A DNA stretch of 64,000 nucleotides from positions 2,410,501-2,474,500 of the forward strand of contig OX459101.1 in assembly GCA_949775045.1 (NCBI GenBank). The letters run 5' to 3'. Both the position numbers and the translations under genes were made by a program. How positions within the stretch are numbered: the first letter of the stretch is position 1; every line of letters starts with the position of its first letter. The stretch is from Metridium senile (lineage: Eukaryota > Cnidaria > Anthozoa > Actiniaria > Metridiidae). Below the pieces are notes generated by a model. That model worked only from the letters and a program-made list of their open reading frames with translations, did not search any database and was not told where the DNA came from. Shown here in pieces: positions 56,435 to 64,000 of the stretch.

Positions 56435-59400
56435 CTGCAAATAACAACAGCAGTTTTAATGACAAATGGTAAATTATACACCGTATAAAATAATAAATAC
56501 CAAGAACCTTCAAAACACATTTTATAAATGTCTTATAAATCGTTCATTGCATTACCTGGAAGTTGCCACAGAGAGATATTCCAGAACCTCCAGGAATTCC
56601 AGACCCTCCAGAACTTCCAGACCCTCCAGAACTTCCTCCTAAAGATACAACAGAAAAATGTGAATTTATTCAAGAAACCACAACCTAATGACAGTCTTCC
56701 TATTATTAAACATTAGTCTCCAACCTGTTTAATTGTTTATATATTTAAAAAAAGCTATCATTACAATTGTTATATAATTAAACCTGGAAAGCCCTTATGT
56801 ACATGTACATGTTGCGTCCTAAAAAACAAAGTTTATTATTATCGGTCTGTTTGAATTATGCTTTATTCTCAGGAATGGCACAACAATAGAGCGATATGCT
56901 TTGAGAATGTTGCATAAGATTTAGCAGCTTTAGCTCAGAACTTTCTTCATTGTTTAAAGTTTTTTTAAAAAATTTTTCAAGAAAGCCAAACAAATCATAA
57001 CAGTACTTTTTTTTCATCAAAAATCTTACCGCTTGAAATACATGTATTGCCATTTCCCTGATAACCATTATTACAATGACAGCTATAGGATCCGGCATTG
57101 TTAGTGCATTGCGCATTAACGTCACATGTGTGGGCACCAGAGGAACATTCATCGACATCTAAACAAAAAAAAACATTTCCAGTCTTCATACCTTCCATGC
57201 AGTGTACATTAGATATATGCACTTTGATTTTATTTCAAGAATTATATCCAAATATATCATTTTTGAAAATACCTGTACAGGTCTTGCCATTGCCATTATA
57301 ACCATGGTTACAATGGCAGTTGTATGATCCAGCACTATTAGAACATCGTGCATTGGCGTTACATGCATGGGCTCCAGAGGAACATTCATCAATATCTAAA
57401 CAAAAAAATCACATCTACAAAAGTATACTTTATTTAATGTCAGTGGTTGACAAAGCGAAGTTACTGTTACTGAAAATACCTGTACATGTCGTGCCATCAC
57501 CATGATAACCGTGGTTACAGTGACAGTTATAAGATCCAAAGCTATTAGTACATTGTGCATTATTGTCACATATGTGGATACCAGAGGAACATTCATCGAT
57601 ATCTAAAAAATATATACATATTTACAGGTTTCAATTAAAAGATGATTCAAGGTGATAGGTCATTCCAAATGTTGGCCATGCAACACTTTACCTTTATATT
57701 TGTGATGAAACTAGAGCTTATAAAAAATAAGAATGACATCAAATAATGGTCTGAATTTTGTTGGTGTTTCTTAAAAATTCGTTGTAGCAGCAATGGTAAC
57801 TAATGCAATGTACTAAAGGAGTTTTCTAAAGGAGCTTTCTAACATTTCAGATGTTTATACCATCATGAAGGCCTTATAGCCTTGGTCAACCTTTTTAAAA
57901 CTTCATTGGATACTTAGTCAATTTCATCATTCCTGAAAATTGTATCATTTTCCTCACCTCTTTTGCATGTATATGCGTGGCAGGACCCACACGTGACGTC
58001 ATTCCAATGGTAATCATGACGTAATCCCAAAGTATGCACACAATCCTGGTCACCTGGGTAATTGTTTGGTTGATTCTTTGCCCAGTAAGTAAAGTTGACA
58101 ACACGTCCATCTATCCAGGTAAAGTTGCCTTCATTGTTCATATCCTGTAGTCCGATCCATCCGGTTTCCCCACCGTGCCGATGTTGAACATAAGTATTTT
58201 CCTCTTGACTAGATATACTGGCAAGATTGGCGTTATCAGCCACACATCTTGACTGAGCTGCTTGCCATGACAAGCAAGAAGTATTTGTCTGGTAGCAGAA
58301 CCCGTTGAAGTAAATCCAATCATCGCCACAGATTTCTAATATCAATTTAAAATAGTAACATTTTTATTAGTTTGAGTTTATTAGCATTGAGTTTCAAAAA
58401 TGCGCATAGTAAGCACCTAGTATAAATAAATAAATGCGCACTAGCTAACATTTATCCTTAAGGTTCTCAATGTCCACGTAAACATTTTCAGCATGTCCAA
58501 CTTGCTGAATATCCATCCAGTATAAGTAATGAATACAACGGTTTAACCATTGTTGTACAGAAGTTCATCAAAAAAAGGTCCTTTCCAGCAACAGGGAGCC
58601 GCATAAACTAAAGCAATTTTTGCTGGACAAGTAAAATTCGCTTTTAAAGATGGTTTTGTACATACCTGCCATAACCACGTACTGTACGGTGACAGGATCG
58701 TAACGGTCTGAGTATAATTCCTTTAGGCAAACACGAAACGTATCCATGGTAACATCCTAATATCAAAGCCAATATTAGTTATAACGATTGCAAACAATTG
58801 AAAGGTGAAATCCAACGAAAATTACAACTAAAACTATAGATCGAGCAACTGCAGCAACAGCAACATTAATGCAATTGAAAGTTTTGTGAGGGCTATCTGT
58901 TCTTCATGGATCATAAATCAGTTATGAATAAGACACAATCTTTCAAAAAGAGCAGCAGCAACATTCTGAGAAAGGATCCTTAACGAGCAAAACTAAAATC
59001 AAAGAGATCATTATAAATAGTGAGCGTAAAGTTTTTTCTGGAACTCATCATCATCAGAAAAACTAAACCTATGTTTATAGAAGTTATTAAAGATTTCATG
59101 ATTGGAACATGTAGTATAATTATTAACCTACCTCTATCCATGCTGAAATGCCGTTACATTTCGGGTTAATTTGACCAATACTGGTGTCATGTGTAGCTGT
59201 TATCAATACAGAAGGAATCCTTGTGTAGTTTCTTGTCATACTAATGTCCTATAATTTATTACAAAAATTAAGCATATAGATAACTTCTAAAACGTTTCTA
59301 GACATACTTGCTCTAGATGTACTATTTTCTCTTAAAATATTCATCAAAATATTATATTATTTCATTTAATGTGATTAATATTCAGGATAACTTGAATATC

Positions 59401-62400
59401 CCGCTAGTGGTTTCTGTTTTTCCGATAAACACGTCCCGACGCGGCTCTCAGCAAATGCAAACTTTCTTCGTCAAGAAGATACTGTGTTAACCGAAAATTG
59501 TCGTTCTTTTCAATCAACTCAATTTTGCACTCAGCTCACATTAATATAGCACCCACCAAAATAATCTCCCATATCTTGAGTCTTAAGCTTATATCTTGTT
59601 TTAAAAAAAACTACAGGTATAGTAAATCTAAACTTAAATTACCCGGCAGAAAGCATAGTTGTTGGACTTGAGAGGAACGTAGCTATTTGGAAATTGGACA
59701 CTGCCATGTTCAGAGAAAAGAGGACGGTGGAGTGTTTCAAATGCCATCCAGTCCTGTAAAATGAGTATAGAAAAAATAATTTTTAAGAAAAAACAATCCC
59801 AACAATTTGAGCAATACAATGTGAGCCAGAACCAGTTAAGGGCTCGCTGTGCTAACGATTTAAGAAATACCAATAATGCATGGATATTTGTGTCCGGTCG
59901 TTTATTATCAGGGAAGGGGGGGGGCGGTCGTTTTGTTGGGGGGGGGATCACTTTTAAAAGTCTTTTATTTTTGGGGGTCCACTTTTAAAATCTATGAAAT
60001 TTAACAGGAAATATTAAACACGATCTCTTGAGCTCTAGTTTCCTTGTATAAATCAACTGTATTATAACAATAATATAAATAGCTTTAAGACTAATTTAAA
60101 AACTTTTTTATAAGACTGCCTTTTTATGAACTTTTCATTTTGTAAAATATTTTAAAATGTTTTTATTATTGTTAATAATTATTGTTAATAGCTATTATAT
60201 ATATTTTGCATGTTGTTAAGCGCTTTAGAATTTAGATTAAAGCGCTCTAGAAATTATTAAATTATTTTTTTTTATTATTATTAGTCATGGCTGAACCAGC
60301 TAAATCGTTTGATAACGATCCTAGACCACCATGTACCATTAGTAGATAGTTACAAATTATAAAGGTAGGAAATTCGTCAAAAATCGACCATTTCTAATAG
60401 AATTAAGTTGTCATTACAGAAATGTAATAATTAGTATCGTTTATCTTAGTAATCGCTAAAACATATTTTTATATATCCGTTTGAATTCGAATCACACAAC
60501 CAATAATATAAGATATGGTAATTCAGTATACTATCTACAGGGGGGGGGGGGGTATTTTCATATAAGAATCATTTGGGTGGTCATATTGACAACATGTGGG
60601 TTTTGTGGGGGGTCATGTCCTGAAATTCGTTGTATTGAAAAAACCTACCGGCCCCTCCTCCCTGATAATAAACGACCAGCCCCTTTTGTACATGTATTTA
60701 GTGGATATAGAACAAAATGGATGACATTAGCCAGCAAAGCCCGTGCTTGCAACGGTCGGATGCGAGTCAGTAAAAAGGATACATTTATCTATTTTCTCAC
60801 CACATCGATCTCCTCGTGTATTCCATCAAAGTTTTGTAGTTCTCTGATACAAACTTGAAATGACGATGAACTGACGTCCTCAACCCACACACTCGCAGCA
60901 TCGTGCTTCAGACCATCTCTTTGATGCTCGAGGGTAACTAGAACTGTAGGAGTCCTGGTAAACTTTCCCTGAAAGACCGAAACTTTTGTCATATTTTGAG
61001 CTAATGATTGAATCAAGAATGGAAAATACAGTGTGAAAACTGCTTCAAAAATAGCCATACTGTCAATGATCAGTTTGTGCATTGAACAAAAGAAAAAAAA
61101 AGAAAATCAAGCACTTATAATATTTAGTGTCGGCAGTTCATTCAGCTAGAATTAATCTCATCTCTCAGGAAGCCGACGGAGCGCTCCATCAGTTGCCCCT
61201 CTCTCCATCAATGGTCATTTTTGAAATAATACAAAAAATTCATCTATATATTCAGTTAAAAAGAAAGCCAATTTTGAAAACGATTATAAATCAGGAAAAG
61301 CACTAAAAGCGTTTCTGTAAATTTTAACAAATGTGATGTTTTACAGTAGAAAGACACTGCGCATGTGTATAACACTTACACTTGGTAATGATAATGACGC
61401 ACACTTGGTACCAGTCCACCACTGAGTTATTCTCTCCTTTCCAGTCACTCCTCCGTCAGGTGACCCTTGATATGCTATCCAATCAACTGATGCCACGTCA
61501 TTAGTCTGTTGGTCATTTCTACCAGTCTTGGTCATACACACAGTGAAGTTGTCTTTATTCACGTTCTCTGACCACGTAACAGTTGCATCATGGACTGTGG
61601 TTGGAACTGTGGCGTTCATGTAGTTAACCGTTAACTGAACGTGGACGGGTTTGTCAGGGTAAAACATGTAGGGTTTTAGAGAGACTACTTCACAGTGAGA
61701 CTCAGCAATGGAGGACACGTGGTTGAGGTAGTGTCTTCCTTTGTCCAGTGGAAAACCTATATTGTAGGATAAATAGTAAAAATGTAAGGCTGATATAACA
61801 TGGTACAGTACAAGGCATATCTCTTCAGCACAGTTATTTTTTTTGTTAAATTGCAAAGTGAGCATATACAAGGTATCTGCGTTGTCTCTATAGTTACAAG
61901 CTATATCAACAGGATTATATAACCCTCTCTAGGGAGTATAGTCTTGTTATAAATAAGAATTTAAAAACCTAATAAATGGCTCAGTTACAGAATAATCTTG
62001 TTGTAGTGCTTTTACTCTACAACACGCTTGCACTGCACAACAGTAAGTTTACATTTTTCAAAGATTTCAAACTCCAAACGGTAGGTACGACGAGAAACCA
62101 CGTCATTTGCGGAACCGAGTCTTCTCCCGGAGCTGGAGCAAGTTTTTCTGAGCTTCTTCAATACTAAACATTCAGAAGCATTATTCACAAACCTTGACAT
62201 CCTCCTGGATGGTAATAAGAGTAGTTTCCTTGTGTTTGGCAGATTTCTCGTTTCAAAGTACACATGTTGTCAAATGTACGACCGTTAGAAGTACATACAA
62301 GATCTTCATATGCAGGACATTGAGTGATGCATACACACTGACTAACTTGTGCAGACATTGCCTGGCAAACAGCAAAATATTCACAAGTCTTGTTGATGCA

Positions 62401-63674
62401 AGGATCAAGATCTGGTTAATGGAAAATCATAATCAGTACCAATAATACTCCTATACTAGTGATTTATTGTGAACATTGTCCTTACCTCCAAAGGCGATGT
62501 ACTCTACTTTAATAGGATGGTGCTTGTTGTTTAATCCAACCAGATCTTTAACACATGTCTTAAAATGCGTCTCTGTCGTTTCCTGGAAAATAGTAATTCA
62601 GCAGAAAATTACTTGACTGAAATAAACAAATCTTTGTAAAGCAATCCTGGAAATTGACGAGCCATCCGAAAGTTATTTGTCTCAATTTCCAGAAATCCCT
62701 ATCTATCGCTCTAACGAATGCTTGTGATTTGTTTTATTATTTACCTCTACCCAAGCTGTAATGGAGTTGTGTTCCGGCTCAACTGCATTGGCATTGCTAC
62801 TGTTATACAAATGACTTGCTGTTAGGACAATTGTTGGTGGAGAATAGTACGGCTCGTGGAAGTTTACAACCTAAAGAAGAAGAAGTATCAATTTAAACAA
62901 ATACCAATCAATCAATCACATCCATCCATCCATCCATCCATCCATCCATCCATCCATCCATCAATCTATCTATCAATCGGTCAGCCAGCCAGCTAGCCAG
63001 TCAGTCAGTCAGTCGGTCGGTCGGTCGGTCGGTCGGTCAGACAAAATTAATTATTCAATCAACTCAGAGTTTGATTAATTTGTAATTTCTCAATTTGTAC
63101 CTGGCAAAAAGCATCGTTATCAGCCTCGGTCGGTTGAGCTGTGTTGGGAAAGTCTAAGCTGAAAAAGTCGTGATAATTCCATGTTTGAGGGATTTCAGTC
63201 ATAGCCATCCAAGTCTGCAATGAAGAAAGAAATATGGAATATAAATAATTTCAACCTAATGCTCTTTCCTATCTAGTTCTGGTTTTGATGGATCGCTTGT
63301 CTGTTTTGTTTGACTTTCTGTTAGTTTGTTTCTGTAGTTGTTCTATTTTCTTTTAATTGTATTCTGTTAATGTTTGTCTGTTTTTTTTTAATATATAGTA
63401 TATTTGCTTGTTTGAAGTTGCGAGTTGGTGTGTGTTTTCAAAAACGCCACAGACATTCTGATCTTTTCGTTAAAAACTAAATTATATGTCTTAAATCAAC
63501 GAATCTTACCACATCAATGTCTTTATGGCGTCCATCAAAGTTTCTTCCTTCTCTCATACAAACAGTAAAATCGTTTCTCGCGATACCTTCCACCCACACT
63601 GTGGCTGCATCGTGCTTTCTGTCCAGCACATTGTGATGTGTAGTGACAAAGACATGCGGCAGGCTGGGATAAGC
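55778..63674 (-). CDS. ML5: secreted multi-lectin protein with three EGFs and fibrinogen-like tail (5' end off window)
   Basis: Sixteen exons are visible: 63510-63674, 63101-63214, 62745-62870, 62486-62582, 62193-62411, 61380-61756, 60801-60968, 59643-59753, 59132-59248, 58666-58756, 57958-58335, 57480-57602, 57273-57395, 57030-57158, 56556-56638, 55778-56434. They join in frame for 3078 bp. By analogy, exons 1 and 2 lie beyond the right edge, for about 1161 aa in total. Order: H-type-lectin unit A (from its second repeat), follistatin/Kazal, unit B, C-type lectin, three EGFs, Gly/Ser linker, fibrinogen/intelectin-like domain. The constant part is somewhat more diverged from ML1-ML3 than they are from each other. 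Confidence 0.85.
56556..56638 (-). CDS. ML5 exon 17: Gly/Ser linker
   Basis: An 83-bp exon encodes [20 protein letters not shown] followed by SLCGNFQ. It is a flexible spacer leading into the C-terminal domain. Start phase is 1 and end phase is 0, so this is the one asymmetric exon in the tail and it travels with the final exon. Confidence 0.8.
57030..57602 (-). CDS. ML5 exons 14-16: three calcium-binding EGF modules
   Basis: Exons 57480-57602, 57273-57395 and 57030-57158, all phase 1-1. Each begins DIDECSSG or DVDECSSG and contains C-x-N-x4-Y-x-C (for example [12 protein letters not shown]). They resemble one another more than the EGFs of ML1-ML2, suggesting local exon duplication. Confidence 0.88.
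57958..58335 (-). CDS. ML5 exon 13: C-type lectin domain
   Basis: Begins EICGDDW and keeps ENQP-type loop residues as [13 protein letters not shown], so an acidic residue before the loop is now Lys. WND and all framework cysteines are present. Confidence 0.9.
58666..61756 (-). CDS. ML5 exons 8-12: H-type-lectin unit B
   Basis: Exon sizes 377, 168, 111, 117 and 91 bp match the other genes. Exon 10 reads [20 protein letters not shown], the most altered version of this exon, and exon 12 ends [10 protein letters not shown]. The intron at 59754-60800 holds poly-G runs and an inverted repeat. Confidence 0.75.
59754..60800. other. ML5 intron with poly-G runs and inverted repeat
   Basis: Holds G runs near 59920-59947 and 60541-60552. 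GTCGTTTATTATCAGGGA (about 59897) is matched by its inverse TCCCTGATAATAAACGAC (about 60658), so the segment is probably a decayed element of about 0.8 kb. No coding sequence is recognised. Confidence 0.45.
62193..62411 (-). CDS. ML5 exon 7: follistatin/Kazal-like module
   Basis: Reads [17 protein letters not shown] and [20 protein letters not shown], with Ala and Thr replacing Val and Ala of the other copies. All cysteines are kept. Confidence 0.82.
62486..63674 (-). CDS. ML5 exons 3-6: H-type-lectin unit A (repeats two and three)
   Basis: Exons of 165, 114, 126 and 97 bp. The second repeat reads [19 protein letters not shown]. The first repeat is expected upstream of 64000. The intron between exons 4 and 5 has CATC, CAGT and GGTC repeats (62918-63038) instead of CAAT. 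Confidence 0.75.
62918..63038. repeat. Tetranucleotide repeats in ML5 unit-A intron
   Basis: Runs of CATC, then CAGT-type and GGTC repeats, occupy the intron position that carries CAAT repeats in ML1-ML3. Confidence 0.9.
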
Positions 63675-64000
63675 CTAACAAATCAAGTTATTCAAATGAG
63701 ACTACCGTACCTAATAGCGCATGCAACAAGTACATTGTAAATATAGGATAGCGAATTGGAGGAATTTTAATTTTGTTGTTTGTTGATAAGTATTAAATAA
63801 AGATGAATGGAAGTTAGGGTAAGATCCGGAGATTTTTGAAATAAGCAGTTTTTTATATTTAGGATTAAGTGGAAAACAGAGTGAGCATACTTAACCAATG
63901 ACTATTTATGTGGTACTGTTTCATGAGAATATTACAAAAGAATTGAATGAATTGAATTTGTAAGAATTTGAGAATTTAGTGAATAATTTCAGTAACTCTA

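Noticed and set aside
60481..60858. 125-codon plus-strand open frame
   Set aside because: It crosses a poly-G run and the antisense of an ML5 exon and shows no domain.

Overview
This window looks like nuclear DNA of an invertebrate animal. It is AT-rich and carries multi-exon genes with GT-AG introns, non-LTR retrotransposon fragments, many small inverted-repeat elements and long microsatellites. Extracellular H-type lectin, C-type lectin, EGF, CUB, D8C, TLDc and fibrinogen-like modules in one gene family suggest a marine, possibly early-branching, metazoan such as a cnidarian or sponge. That placement is an inference and the species is not identified.

All recognisable host genes lie on the minus strand and form one tandem array of five paralogues, named here ML1 to ML5 (multi-lectin). 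From left to right: ML1 (119-12862; last exon off the left edge), ML2 (14936-27526; complete, 16 exons, 1013 aa), ML3 (30258-40661; complete, 17 exons, 1103 aa), ML4 (44779-49817; a decayed pseudogene) and ML5 (55778-63674 and beyond; first exons off the right edge).

The intact copies share a constant first 790 residues. These comprise a signal peptide, a five-exon H-type-lectin unit A, a follistatin/Kazal-like exon, a second five-exon H-type-lectin unit B and a C-type lectin exon. The C-terminal tail differs: one EGF plus TLDc in ML1 and ML2, two EGFs plus CUB plus D8C in ML3, and three EGFs plus a Gly/Ser linker plus a fibrinogen/intelectin-like domain in ML5. Every module is bounded by phase-1 introns, so modules can be exchanged without a frameshift. 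The predicted products are secreted, glycosylated, multivalent carbohydrate-binding proteins. A role in immune recognition, adhesion or matrix is plausible but inferred.

The DNA between and inside the genes is rich in mobile elements. Each gene has an ATC-rich repeat about 0.8-0.9 kb upstream of its start codon. Upstream of ML4 this tract has grown to about 4 kb, with a 26-bp satellite and two retrotransposon 3' ends. Paralogous introns provide empty sites that date several insertions after duplication. ML4 was broken by deletions, frameshifts, an inversion, a palindrome replacing the D8C exon and a 295-bp inverted-repeat element in its Kazal exon. No convincing rRNA, tRNA, CRISPR or prokaryotic feature was seen. 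Introns longer than 300 bases that are not listed contain AT-rich sequence in which I recognise nothing.
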